NCBI GenBank assembly: GCA_004143605.1
Contig: AWVY01000062.1
Span: 53,749 to 117,748 of the forward strand
DNA from: Desulforamulus aquiferis
GTDB lineage: Bacteria > Bacillota > Desulfotomaculia > Desulfotomaculales > Desulfotomaculaceae
Direction of reading: 5' to 3'
DNA: 64,000 nt
Both the position numbers and the translations under genes were made by a program. Numbering within the stretch: the first letter of the stretch is position 1; each line of letters starts with the position of its first letter. Under the pieces are notes generated by a model. It saw nothing but the letters and a program-made list of their open reading frames with translations. It did no database searches and had not been told where the DNA came from. Below are positions 41,717-50,142 of this stretch, one piece after another.

Positions 41717-42523
41717 CTAAACTTTCGCTGTTAGACAGCTTTGATATATTTTAACATTGTCGATATTCTTATGACCAAGTAATTTTGCTAACATTTGTAA
41801 TGTAGCACCTTTTCTGTAGAGCAAGCACCCAAATGTATAACGAAACATATGCGGTGTAACCCTTTCTCCAATACTGCTACTGTAATTTAGAAGCACATAT
41901 CTAATATCATGTCTGGTAAATTTTTCTCCTTTATAGTTTCTTTGAAATAAAATTTCCTTGTTGTCTTTCCTGGTTTTAAGATATTGTTTTATAAGCTCTT
42001 CGCATTTCTGTGTAAACAAAACAAACCGATCATATGAACCTTTACCATCTCTTATCCAAATTTGCCTGTTTTCCCATTGAATATCTTGAATTTTAATTTT
42101 TGTAAGTTCACTAACTCTAACCCCAGTACAAAAAAGAGTTTCAATTATGGTACGGTCTCTTAGGTTTCCCTTAGCTGCCTCTTGTAATTTATATAAAGTT
42201 GTATAGGGTATAGGTTTAGGGAGTGTTTTGCTAGTTTTCAATCTTTTTACATCAACTACCTTTTCAATTATACATTCTTCCTGGCAATATTTTAGGAGTG
42301 TTCTAGCTGCGGCTAAATACATATTGACAGTTCTGGGTGCCAGCTTAAGATCCTTTACCAAAAAATTTCTCCAGTTTTTAATATCTTTCTGTGCTATGTT
42401 ACTTATGTCACACTGTATAAAGTTAAGAAAACATTCAATTGCCCGAATATAATTATTTATAGTTCCAACTTTGTATTTATGACCATTGTCTCTAAGAAAC
42501 ATTTCAAGAATTTGGTTTTTCAC
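41717..42523 (-). CDS. Tyrosine recombinase, type A member of pair 2
   Basis: About 268 residues. GTG 42523, after GGGGTGATAAAG, is preferred to the ATG at 42541, which has no ribosome site. N-terminal SAM-like DNA-binding domain (VGTINNYIRAIECFLNF, KDIKNWRNFLVKDLKL). Catalytic domain: first Arg in CTGVRVSELTKIKI, box II PHMFRYTFGCLL (Arg kept; the following His is Tyr), LLGHK, and the nucleophile in KIYQS. It resembles XerC/D-like recombinases of transposable elements. Its start overlaps the stop of the upstream recombinase, so the pair is coupled. The altered HxxRY box could mean a reduced or regulatory role. Confidence 0.8.
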   Translation of the reverse strand: MKNQILEMFLRDNGHKYKVGTINNYIRAIECFLNFIQCDISNIAQKDIKNWRNFLVKDLKLAPRTVNMYLAAARTLLKYCQEECIIEKVVDVKRLKTSKTLPKPIPYTTLYKLQEAAKGNLRDRTIIETLFCTGVRVSELTKIKIQDIQWENRQIWIRDGKGSYDRFVLFTQKCEELIKQYLKTRKDNKEILFQRNYKGEKFTRHDIRYVLLNYSSSIGERVTPHMFRYTFGCLLYRKGATLQMLAKLLGHKNIDNVKIYQSCLTAKV

Positions 42524-42528
42524 CTTTA

Positions 42529-43401
42529 TCACCCCATACATTTTCTATAAAAATTAATTATATTTTGATCTGGAATGTGTGCATATATTTCTGCTGTCGT
42601 AATACTTTCATGCCCTAATTCATCTGCCACAAATCTAAGGTCTGCCCCTTTGTCTACTAATTCAGTAGCAAAAGTGTGCCTAAAGGCATGAGCATAAAGG
42701 CTTTTCTCTAACCCTAATTTGATGCCAAAGTTATGAACTACATCTTGAATTGATCTTTTTGATAGTTTTCTATTAAGGCGGCTTTCAAGAAGATAATCAT
42801 TCTTGGAAGATTTACACTTTATTAGTTGCTCTATTAAATAAGAACAGTATTTAGAGATATGGGCAATTCTCTCTTTATCACCCTTACCTTGGATTCGAAG
42901 CTCTCTTTTGTCTAAATCTATATCAGAGATGTTCAATTTAGCTAATTCACCCACCCTAATCCCAGAACTAATTAGAATAATAATTATCACACGATTCCTC
43001 AAAGGAAGATGTTCGGATTGCACTAAAACCTTTGCTATGTCTGTTTTGTCTAAAAATCTCGGCATATTAACTGGTAGTTTTCTGTACCATCTAGTCTTAA
43101 TAAGGTTTTTATTTATATAACCTTCAGTAATACAATAATTAAAAAAGCTAGATAATGCGGACAATCTTTGGTTTATAATATGAGGCCCTTTATCTTTTTG
43201 GTAGGTTTCTAACCATTTAAGTACATCTTCATGGTTTAAGTCATTAACTTCCTTATTACAGTATGAGAAAAAATTATTTAGAGTCCATCTGTACTCATAA
43301 ACTGTACCTTCGGAATAGTTCTCAATTTCCAGTTCAGTTATGAATTCTTCGATTATATTCTCCTTTATAGGGATACGCTCATTCACAGAGTCCACCACCA
43401 T
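42529..43401 (-). CDS. Tyrosine recombinase, type B member of pair 2
   Basis: 290 residues, full catalytic set: SSGIRVGELAKLNISDID (Arg I), GKGDKERIAHI (Lys), HAFRHTFATELVDKGADL (His/Arg II), ELGHESITTAEIYAHI (His III and Tyr). An N-terminal core-binding domain precedes (EGTVYEYRWTLNNFFSYC). It belongs to the XerC/XerD superfamily and resembles integrases of small transposons. The end (FYRKCMG) matches the end of the truncated recombinase at 44292-44379 (YQKCME), which shows that type B and type A genes alternate. It is followed by the type A gene with overlapping stop/start, and preceded by 51 bases after the previous gene. Confidence 0.85.
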   Translation of the reverse strand: MVVDSVNERIPIKENIIEEFITELEIENYSEGTVYEYRWTLNNFFSYCNKEVNDLNHEDVLKWLETYQKDKGPHIINQRLSALSSFFNYCITEGYINKNLIKTRWYRKLPVNMPRFLDKTDIAKVLVQSEHLPLRNRVIIIILISSGIRVGELAKLNISDIDLDKRELRIQGKGDKERIAHISKYCSYLIEQLIKCKSSKNDYLLESRLNRKLSKRSIQDVVHNFGIKLGLEKSLYAHAFRHTFATELVDKGADLRFVADELGHESITTAEIYAHIPDQNIINFYRKCMG

Positions 43402-43452
43402 GATTTATTCTTATGTATATAAAGCTTCAAATAACTTGAGGAATAAGGACAT

Positions 43453-44286
43453 CTACTCAGTATAAAGATCATATTTCCTCTTTCTTACCTTTTCACTTGT
43501 ATGATCGTAAATTTTAGTTGTATTATAACTTTTATGTCCTAACAATTTGGCTGTTATTTCAATAGGCGAACCCTTTTCTAAAAGCTTTGTAGCAAAGGCA
43601 TGCCTAAAGCTATGAGGGCTTATTTTATTATCTAAACCCTGTTGAATAACATATTTTTTGATTATTTTATATATACTTTGTCGAGACATTTTTCTATTTT
43701 TGCGGTTTACAAACAAGAAGTCACTATCTGTTTTACGACTTATTAAATATTCATTTATCAGTTCCTTGCATTCATTTGTAAAGAGTACATATCTTTGTGA
43801 AGACCCTTTACCAGAAGTAATAAGGATATAATTTATATCTAGATATAAATCTTTAATCTTTATGTTAATAAGTTCACTAACTCTGATACCAGTAGAATAT
43901 AAAATCTCTATTATTGTCCTATCTCTAATGAATGATTTAGAAGCATCTCGAATTATAAACAGACTTCTAGAAGTAAGCGGAAGGGTGCGGTGTGTTTTTA
44001 CTTTAGCAACTTTAATCCCAATAGAGGAAACTCTATTGACAACGCCTTCTTCTTGACAAAATTTTAAGAATGAATTTAAGGCGTATAATCTTAAGCGGAT
44101 TGATTCTTCGTTAAGATTATCTTTTAGATGAGCCAACCAGTTTAACACATCAATTTTAGTCACTTCTGAAATCTCTTTATTACAGTGGTTTAAAAAACTT
44201 CTTATACTAAGTGTGTATGATGATTTAGTATTATCGCTAAAATCATTTTCTTTTATGAACATATCTAATGACTCATAATTATTCAT
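43453..44286 (-). CDS. Tyrosine recombinase, type A member of pair 1
   Basis: 277 residues from ATG 44286, eight bases after GGAGTGATAAAT; the longer frame to 44304 starts inside the upstream stop region and is unlikely. Motifs: YSTGIRVSELINIKIKDL (Arg I), GKGSSQRYVLF (Lys), SPHSFRHAFATKLLEKGSP (His/Arg II), LLGHKSYNTTKIYDHTS (His III, Tyr). It is more like the gene at 41717 than the one at 42529 (both open with L-MF-R/K-x-N and share RDRTIIE-L-TG-RVSEL). It is preceded by the truncated type B recombinase, repeating the B-A order of pair 2. Confidence 0.85.
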   Translation of the reverse strand: MNNYESLDMFIKENDFSDNTKSSYTLSIRSFLNHCNKEISEVTKIDVLNWLAHLKDNLNEESIRLRLYALNSFLKFCQEEGVVNRVSSIGIKVAKVKTHRTLPLTSRSLFIIRDASKSFIRDRTIIEILYSTGIRVSELINIKIKDLYLDINYILITSGKGSSQRYVLFTNECKELINEYLISRKTDSDFLFVNRKNRKMSRQSIYKIIKKYVIQQGLDNKISPHSFRHAFATKLLEKGSPIEITAKLLGHKSYNTTKIYDHTSEKVRKRKYDLYTE

Positions 44287-44291
44287 ATTTA

Positions 44292-44379
44292 TCACTCCAT
44301 ACACTTTTGATAGACTTTTCGTATTACATCAAACTGTAATTGACCATAAATCTCCGCAGTTTTTGAATTAGAGTGCGAA
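44292..44379 (-). pseudogene. C-terminal remnant of a fourth tyrosine recombinase (type B), cut by IS21
   Basis: Reading the minus strand from 44379 gives HSNSKTAEIYGQLQFDVIRK, then VYQKCME and TGA at 44292-44294. This aligns with the last ~28 residues of the type B recombinase (HESITTAEIYAHI...YRKCMG), including the nucleophile Tyr. The frame is broken exactly at the IS21-family end (44380). The junction with the following type A gene (ATGGAGTGATAAATATG) is almost the same as the junction of pair 2 (ATGGGGTGATAAAGGTG). The 5' part is not found beyond the IS at 47078, so sequence was also lost. Confidence 0.7.
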
Positions 44380-44537
44380 TGTCAATGAATTTCTTTACCA
44401 CGTGATACTGGATTTGTTTACCAGTTTGCTAACGAAAAAGTTTACCACTTTACCAGGTTTTGATACTGAAAAAGTTTACCACATTGGTTATTAATATAGG
44501 GAAACACCTGTAATAGTATTTCCCTGAATAACTTTGA

Positions 44538-44714
44538 TTAGAATGGCTCATCTAGTTGTGGAATTTCAATGAGGTTTTCCCGACACAAGTTTTTTAGAGC
44601 TTCTAATTTTGCTTCTAGCTCTTTGACCATATTTTGTGAGCTTTCATAATCATATTTCAACTGTTCAAAGCAATCTTCTAAATTCTCTAGGTACTGTTTC
44701 TCCTTTTTTATCAT
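44538..44714 (-). CDS. Small coiled-coil protein downstream of istB
   Basis: 58 residues from ATG 44714, whose ATGA overlaps the istB stop. The sequence is charged and helical (KKEKQYLENLEDCFEQLKYD, then NMVKELEAKLEALKNL) and ends in EIPQLDEPF. It forms a single coiled coil. Small third genes after istB occur in some IS21-family elements with no known function. Overlap with istB and position within the IS ends make it likely to be translated. Too short to assign a role. Confidence 0.55.
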   Translation of the reverse strand: MIKKEKQYLENLEDCFEQLKYDYESSQNMVKELEAKLEALKNLCRENLIEIPQLDEPF

Positions 44715-45478
44715 GATTTTTCAACCTCCTTCGAATGATTTTTGGGGTTTTCACTTCTAAATGATTGGCCATTCATATTTAGTACATGAGACCTAAATGT
44801 TAGCCTATCAATTAGAGCAGAAACCATAGTCTCATTCTCAAATAAGGTTGTCCATTCGGAGAATCTTAAATTTGTAGATATGATAACACTCCTTTTTTCC
44901 GCCCTGTCAGCTACTACCTTAAAAAGCAGTTCCGACTGGTGCCGATTAAAGGTTATATAGGAAGCTTCGTCAATAATAAGTAAATCAACCTTTGCTAGTT
45001 GACGTTCAAGCTTTAATAATCGTTTGTATTCCATAGCTTCTATGAGTTCATTAGAAAGGTTAGCAGCTGTATAGAACCTCACATTCATGCCCTGCATACA
45101 TGCTTTAATTCCGAGGGCTATGGAGCAGTGGGTCTTGCCTCGACCTGTATTTCCTATCATGACTACGTTTTGCCTTTTGCTTACGAAATCACAGCTGGCT
45201 AATTCATGAAAGGTTGCCTCTGATACATGCTCATATCGGCTAAGTTCCATTTCATCAAAGGTCTTTATATAGGGGAATTTAGCTGCATTAATTTTACGCT
45301 TTTGGCTACTTTCCATTCTTGATGCACTCTCAAGTTTTAGGAGTTGGATTAAGAATTGCTCATAGCTTTTGTCGATATCTAACTGGCGTATAACATCCTC
45401 ATATCTATTAAAAGATGGCGTTTTTAACTGCTTTGAGTATAATGCAATTGTTTGGGCATTTAGGCTGTGGTTAGTCAT
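44711..45478 (-). CDS. istB: IS21 helper ATPase IstB (element 1)
   Basis: 255 residues. The AAA+ core has Walker A MIGNTGRGKTHCSIALG (~107-123), Walker B VDLLIIDEASYI (~165-176), sensor 1 SVIISTNLRFSEW, and the end LIDRLTFRSHVLNMNGQSFR typical of IstB. IstB oligomerises on target DNA and directs the IstA transposase to it. The N-terminal ~90 residues form the helical DnaC-like part. It overlaps istA by four bases (ATGA), so both are made from one message. Intact, unlike element 2. Confidence 0.9.
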   Translation of the reverse strand: MTNHSLNAQTIALYSKQLKTPSFNRYEDVIRQLDIDKSYEQFLIQLLKLESASRMESSQKRKINAAKFPYIKTFDEMELSRYEHVSEATFHELASCDFVSKRQNVVMIGNTGRGKTHCSIALGIKACMQGMNVRFYTAANLSNELIEAMEYKRLLKLERQLAKVDLLIIDEASYITFNRHQSELLFKVVADRAEKRSVIISTNLRFSEWTTLFENETMVSALIDRLTFRSHVLNMNGQSFRSENPKNHSKEVEKS

Positions 45479-46968
45479 TCTTGCACCGCCATCCCGTACT
45501 TTTTATCATACTCTGTGAGATCAACTGCTTCGACTGGTACTTCATTAGGGGAGATATAAATTACTGTTGGTTCTGTTGTCTCATTTAAGTGTGCTCTTAC
45601 CATATCAACGGTAGGAACTACATGACTGTGAATTAGATTCTTGATACTAAGAATTTTCTCTTCTCCATAATCAACACATAATCGCAACAGTTTAACCATT
45701 TCTTTATTACCACCTGGCAACTGTTTGCCCCAGTTTAGCAGAGCTGCGGTAACATTTTCTTTAACCGGTTTTGCATTAAATATAGAACGGGGTTTTCGTT
45801 GAAGCAAATCAATGTAATGTTCTAGTTTATACTGGGTCTGGCCAGAAGAGTAACAGCGTGTAAAGGTTGCTATCTCAACATTGTGGTATAAAATGCGGAT
45901 ATGGTTACCATAGCCTTTTACAGTAACATCCTTTCTTAAATACTTGGTTGGTACTGAATAATTATTCTTTTCAAACCTAACAGTGGAATAGTCATCAACA
46001 TTAACAACTACTGTTTTACTTGTATCAAATCTAAATAGTGGGACTGCACCTAAAAAGCGTAATTCTTCTTGGTACATGGTTTTTACTGAATGATTTCGGT
46101 TTTGCACTTTATGCGTAGTACGATATTTTAGGCAAGCATTCCAAAGCTTTTGATTTAATTCATCTATACTAGATACTCTTGGAACTGGAACAAGAAAATT
46201 CCTTCGTGCGTATCCTACAAGATTCTCAACCAAGGATTTTTCATTACCTTTTCCTGGATTACAGAAATCTAGGTCAAAGGCATAGTGTGAACTAAATGAG
46301 AGATATTTATCTTGGGGCTTGGCATATTGACCAAAACCTTCTTTTACAGCTACTTTGGCATTATCAAAAATGAGCCGTTTTGAGATGCCGCTAAAGAAAT
46401 CAAACATAAGCTGTTGGGCTTCGAGAAAAGCTTCCTGGTTGGGGGATTTAAAAGCTTGAACAAATATATCGCAGCTATAACTGAGTCTGCCACAGAAAAT
46501 ATGAACTTTAGTTTTTCCGTTATCAATATAGACAGTGGCTTCGCCCCAGTCTATCTGAACTGCTTCACCTGGTTCATATGATAGGGGCATAATAGCTTGC
46601 GGTGGAACGCTTTGTTCTCCCTTTAAATTCTTCACAGCTTTGCGAATTGTGGATTCCGCACCAGCGAAGTTTCTCTCTTCTACTAATCGATCATAAATTC
46701 GTTTTGCAGTATGCTTTTGTTTTCTTAGGTGTTCTTGTTCATCTGCTTTAAAACAATCCAAGATAAACTGTTTTACATCCTCTGTGATTATGTCTGGAGT
46801 CCTTTCATAAGGCTTACGTGCATCAGGGTGGTCAGCACCTTCACAGTACTTTTTAACTGTTTGCCTTGCGATACCTAATCTTTTAGCTATCTGACGCTGA
46901 GATTCGCCTGCAAGAAAACTTTGTCTTATGTCTTTATACATGTCCACTTCAATCTTCACACCTTTCAT
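45475..46968 (-). CDS. istA: IS21 transposase IstA (element 1)
   Basis: 497 residues. N-terminal helix-turn-helix (IRQSFLAGESQRQIAKRLGIARQTVKKYC), then a DDE/RNase H-like domain: first Asp in AVQIDWGEATVYID, second in IFDNAKVAV, Glu in KSLVENLVGYARRNFLVP. The C-terminal beta-rich part (VNVDDYSTVRFEKNNYSVPTKYL) is the Mu-B-like end usual for IstA. It cuts and joins the IS ends. ATG 46968 is close to a GGGAGGG; a later in-frame ATG at 46941 is possible. Complete with no shifts, so element 1 could be active if its ends are whole. Confidence 0.9.
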   Translation of the reverse strand: MKGVKIEVDMYKDIRQSFLAGESQRQIAKRLGIARQTVKKYCEGADHPDARKPYERTPDIITEDVKQFILDCFKADEQEHLRKQKHTAKRIYDRLVEERNFAGAESTIRKAVKNLKGEQSVPPQAIMPLSYEPGEAVQIDWGEATVYIDNGKTKVHIFCGRLSYSCDIFVQAFKSPNQEAFLEAQQLMFDFFSGISKRLIFDNAKVAVKEGFGQYAKPQDKYLSFSSHYAFDLDFCNPGKGNEKSLVENLVGYARRNFLVPVPRVSSIDELNQKLWNACLKYRTTHKVQNRNHSVKTMYQEELRFLGAVPLFRFDTSKTVVVNVDDYSTVRFEKNNYSVPTKYLRKDVTVKGYGNHIRILYHNVEIATFTRCYSSGQTQYKLEHYIDLLQRKPRSIFNAKPVKENVTAALLNWGKQLPGGNKEMVKLLRLCVDYGEEKILSIKNLIHSHVVPTVDMVRAHLNETTEPTVIYISPNEVPVEAVDLTEYDKKYGMAVQE

Positions 46969-47138
46969 CCCTCCCGTAGAATATTAAGGACAATTCTACA
47001 GGAATTTAATGCTAGGTGGTAAACTAATTCAGTAGCGAAATGGGGTCAAGTGGTACACTTTTATAATATCATTTACATACAAGAGGGGGTGCAAAATTTC
47101 AGCCTTGCAGGCTGGAAGTTAGAAATTTTAGTTATTTA

Positions 47139-47246
47139 GGGCTGGACGCGCTATGTTGCGTGGTTTCAATGCAAAAGGCATTAAGGACGCAAAGCCCCAT
47201 ATTTACGGGCACAATTAAAGCCACCCATTATAGGTGACTTTCATTG
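47139..47246 (+). ncRNA. Possible c-di-GMP-I (GEMM) riboswitch-like RNA, orphan
   Basis: The stretch ATGC-AAAA-GGCAT followed by AAGGACGCAAAGCC resembles the GNRA-like hairpin and the conserved GGACGCAAAGCC of cyclic-di-GMP-I riboswitches. A hairpin (AAAG-CCACC...GGTG-ACTTT) follows at 47214-47246. The upstream conserved half is not obvious and no plus-strand gene follows, so this may be a relic. Tentative. Confidence 0.3.
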
Positions 47247-47268
47247 TATCAAAAGATGTCCTTTTCTT

Positions 47269-47319
47269 TGGTGTCGGAGGCGGGACTTGAACCCGCATGG
47301 TTTCCCACACGCCCCTCAA
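47269..47319 (-). other. tRNA-Leu 3' fragment, probable attachment (att) site
   Basis: On the minus strand the sequence runs TTGAGGGG (anticodon-stem 3' side), a long variable arm (GCGTG...CATGC), the T-arm GCGGGTTCAAGTCCCGC and CTCCGACACCA. This is the 3' half of a tRNA-Leu ending with CCA; the 5' half is absent to the right. Tyrosine integrases commonly recombine in the anticodon or T-arm and leave such a fragment at one element end. The missing side points to an element extending rightward from ~47320. Confidence 0.7.
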
Positions 47320-47547
47320 TTGTATGAACCAATTTAAGATTAAATGAAATACGGCTCATTACTTAATTTATAAGGCTTTACGGAACTTTTAGACTTCGCT
47401 TTTTTCGCTAATAATGCGTACAACTAGGTACAGAGTTTGTACGAAAATATAATTAGAAAATGTACGCAGGGAAGGATGTGCGTACTTTAATTTTCTACTT
47501 ATCACATAATAATTCCTTTTAAAGCGTTGATTCTTATTTGGGCGATT

Positions 47548-48234
47548 CTATATATCTTTTTTCTGACTAAATTTTGTTTCTTTATACCAACTCAAAAATG
47601 CGTAATAAGGTACTTGGTCGGATAATTTTTTAAAGTAATTCAATCCTTTCTTGGAGACAGAAATAACCCCAAAAGTTACAATAAATATCAAAAGGGTTTT
47701 ATCAATATATAGTTCTAATTTAGGATTGAATATATAATAAAAACTCTTTATTGTAAGCAGAACAAAGTAAAACATAGAGATTACAATAATTGCTCTATAT
47801 AGGTTTGCAATTGAGACAAAAATACTCCTTTGGGTAATTCTATCTTGTATTGTAGAAAAAACCAAACCGAAAACTTCTTCATTTTTTATGTTTTTAGCTT
47901 CAATACCATACAGGTCTAAAAAAGCAGTATTTATTTCTTTGGCTAGCGGTTCTGAAATAGGTAGGTCATAATGCCTACCTTTTATATTATTAGGATTATC
48001 CTGGCCTGTTTGCTTAACATTTTTTAGATAATTACTAACTTTTTTATATCTACCTATTTCTTGAAGAAGGTGACCAATTATATATGACAGTACAAAGTAT
48101 ATAACTAATTGAGAAATATTATTATCATTTTTCCAAAGGTCTAATAGTGGAAACTCATACTTAAGTATGCATAATGTAATAATTCCTGGAAATAAGATAG
48201 AAATAAAATCGTAGATTTGAAATGGTAATTTCAC
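47548..48234 (-). CDS. Hypothetical membrane protein paired with MBL hydrolase
   Basis: 228 residues from ATG 48234. Four hydrophobic segments are visible: ~8-25 (FISILFPGIITLCILKY), 42-60 (LVIYFVLSYIIGHLLQEIG), 145-168 and 180-198. Between the second and third lies a ~80-residue soluble loop. The C-terminus is cytoplasmic and Lys-rich (KETKFSQKKDI). I do not recognise the family. It ends the operon that begins with the MBL hydrolase (16 bases between them), so the two probably act together, and both lie in the defence island just inside the tRNA-Leu fragment. A membrane effector role is only a guess. Confidence 0.55.
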   Translation of the reverse strand: MKLPFQIYDFISILFPGIITLCILKYEFPLLDLWKNDNNISQLVIYFVLSYIIGHLLQEIGRYKKVSNYLKNVKQTGQDNPNNIKGRHYDLPISEPLAKEINTAFLDLYGIEAKNIKNEEVFGLVFSTIQDRITQRSIFVSIANLYRAIIVISMFYFVLLTIKSFYYIFNPKLELYIDKTLLIFIVTFGVISVSKKGLNYFKKLSDQVPYYAFLSWYKETKFSQKKDI

Positions 48235-48250
48235 TAAAATACCCCTCTAC

Positions 48251-49242
48251 TTATATAGTTTTTATGTGCCAGGCTTCTAAAACATTATCGTAAGTTGTGT
48301 TTGAACCGTTTTCTTTGCAATATGCTTCAGCAAAATGTTTATGTGTAACAAAAACTTCTATTTTGTTAGATGTTACTCTACAAATTATACAATTCGCTTG
48401 GTTGTTGGTAATGAACTCAAGCCCTCTAGTATTCCATTTATCGTATGCTAAATACTCACTCTTTGCATTTCCAAAAAAGTTAACTTAGGATTTAAAATAT
48501 CAAGAAAATCATAGGATCGTTCCGAATCCCTCCCGTGATGAGGAGCTATAAGAATATCTATATCCTTAATGTCGTCATCATCAGCATGTTTAGAAAGGAT
48601 GTATTCCCATGTATTATCATGTGAATCTCCACCAAATATAATCTTTCTATTACCTGTCTTATATAAAAGTACATAGGAACAATCATTATAGTCTTTTTTC
48701 TCATTAGCTAACTGAACTAATTCCTTAGTTGGTGCTAAAATGTAAAGTCCATCAGCACCTGGTTCATTATCTTCTGTTCTGTTAAAATATTTTCCAGTTG
48801 CTCCTGAATAGAGATTCAGAACAGTAATGTCAGTCTTACCTGATCTTAATTCCTGATAGAAGTCCCAATCTTCTTCATTATAAGGGCTGCCTTCAAGTTT
48901 GGTTTTTCTTTGTCGTTTTTAGTATCCCAAAAGTTAGATACATTGAGTGAATTGAATAACTGCTTTATCCCACCCATATGATCCATATCAGGATGAGTAA
49001 GTATAAATCTAAAAATTGAGTTAATACCAAATTTCGAAAGATAATTAATCGGGTTAACTGGATAATTTTTTGATTAAAATTTCCTCTTACCTTATTTATG
49101 CTCATTGATTCTGAAATTGTCTTATCTTCGTTTAACTCAGCTTTATATGCATTAAAAACATCACCATTGTAACTCTACCTGAGTTATGCTTTATCCAAGA
49201 ACAATCACCATCTTTGACATTTAAGAAATGTATCTCACTCAC
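48251..49242 (-). CDS. MBL-fold hydrolase, ComEC/Rec2-like (several frameshifts)
   Basis: Assembled from minus-strand frames with about four single-base breaks. Start GTG 49242: MSEIHFLNVKDGDCSWIKHNSG, then FILTHPDMDHMGGIKQLF (the HxDxDH metal site), then SYVLLYKTGNRKIIFGGDSHDNTWEYIL, then IAPHHGRDSERSYDFLDILNPKL, with the metal-binding GDS-H and PHHGR of ComEC-type MBL domains, and a ~70-residue tail to TAA 48251. About 330 residues. Stand-alone ComEC-like MBL proteins are thought to be nucleases or phosphodiesterases, and some occur in defence loci. The call rests on motifs only. The membrane protein gene follows directly. Confidence 0.65.
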
Positions 49243-49372
49243 ATGTTATCCCCTTCCAAATTTATTTTATCGGTTATATAATAATTGATTTTAAGTGAGG
49301 TGTCTAACAATAATATACATTTTATTACCATTTTCTTAAGAGCTTACTTACTAAAGTAAAGAAGGCAGGAAA

Positions 49373-49932
49373 TTATCCTGCCTTCTGCAATTTCTCATGC
49401 ATTTTTTTAATTGTAATGAGTTGCTTAAGATACTCTGTAGGCAGACTATAATTTACCCATTTCATTGCATCATATCGTTCACTTAGTATAATAAAATAGT
49501 AGTTACTTCCAAACACATTAAATTGAACTATTATCATAACCCTAAAGGTATGAACTGTTGAAAAAACCATGGTTTGTTCTTCCTACAAATCCGTGTTACT
49601 TTTTTCTCTCTTAGCTCCATTTCTAGTTTTTCTAAAAACGAAAAATTTCTATCTGTATTATCCGAACCACCCAAAACCATTCCAATACTGTTTAAAAGAT
49701 ACGCTTGTTCTGCTCCTACGCTTTGAACATCCAGCATAACCATATAATTTAAGACTCCTTGTATTGTACTTTTCAATCGGGAATCAAAGCTATCACTAGG
49801 ATAACTTAATAGTAGGCCGTCAATTAATTTATCTGAAGCATTGAATATTAATTGTTCCCTTTGTCTTTTGTTTTTTAATTTCTTAGAAATGAACATTGAA
49901 TATATACAATAAAAAGCTAGCGAAACCATCAC
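49373..49932 (-). CDS. Hypothetical protein with N-terminal membrane helix (frameshifted)
   Basis: Start ATG 49932 or the next codon, after GGAGTG. One hydrophobic segment (VSLAFYCIYSMFIS), then a basic stretch (KKLKNKRQREQ) and a soluble domain. The frame stops at 49534 after FIPLGL, but the overlapping frame continues with MIIVQFNVFGSNYYFII and closes at 49373 with MHEKLQKAG; one base near 49540 joins them to ~186 residues. No family is recognised. The high content of Leu/Asp patches (SDKLIDGLLLSYPSDSFDSRL) suggests a helical fold. It lies alone between the MBL pair and the small gene at 50143. Confidence 0.45.
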
Positions 49933-50079
49933 TCCTATCCCTACAGTAAGAATATGTCATCACTCCTTCTCCATCTTGTAAATTATTATTGATAAGATAA
50001 AAATAATTAATTTTATAACTATTAATCAAGTTTTATTTTAATAGACATGTGGCTTAAAATATCCAGTAATAAATGAAAT

Positions 50080-50113
50080 CCCCTGAATCCTCATCAATTT
50101 TAGGCTTCAGGGG
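50080..50113. terminator. Hairpin terminator
   Basis: CCCCTGAA (50080-50087) and TTCAGGGG (50106-50113) form an 8-bp stem. On the minus strand it follows the small gene at 50143-50316. Confidence 0.6.
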
Positions 50114-50142
50114 TCTCATCAATTTATCTTAACTTATTTCAT

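Larger units (their letters stand above)
44380..47077 (-). mobile_element. IS21-family insertion sequence, element 1
   Basis: Contains istA, istB and a small third ORF. The left end, TGTCAATGAATTTC..., has several copies of GTTTACCA (about 44394-44486); the right end read inward is TGTAAATGATATTAT...TGTACCACTTGACC with GTTTACCAC further in. Both start with TGT and share TACCAC-TGA, as IS21 multiple terminal repeats do. Flanks (AGTGCGAA and TACAAGAG) show no duplication, so a deletion or recombination has probably followed insertion. Ends are estimated to within a few bases. Confidence 0.75.

Noticed and set aside
42523..42541. ATG 42541 and ATG 44304 as starts of the type A recombinases (MYGVI... 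N-termini)
   Set aside because: Those codons lie inside the stop region of the upstream type B genes; the later GTG/ATG have good ribosome sites at the same relative position in both pairs.
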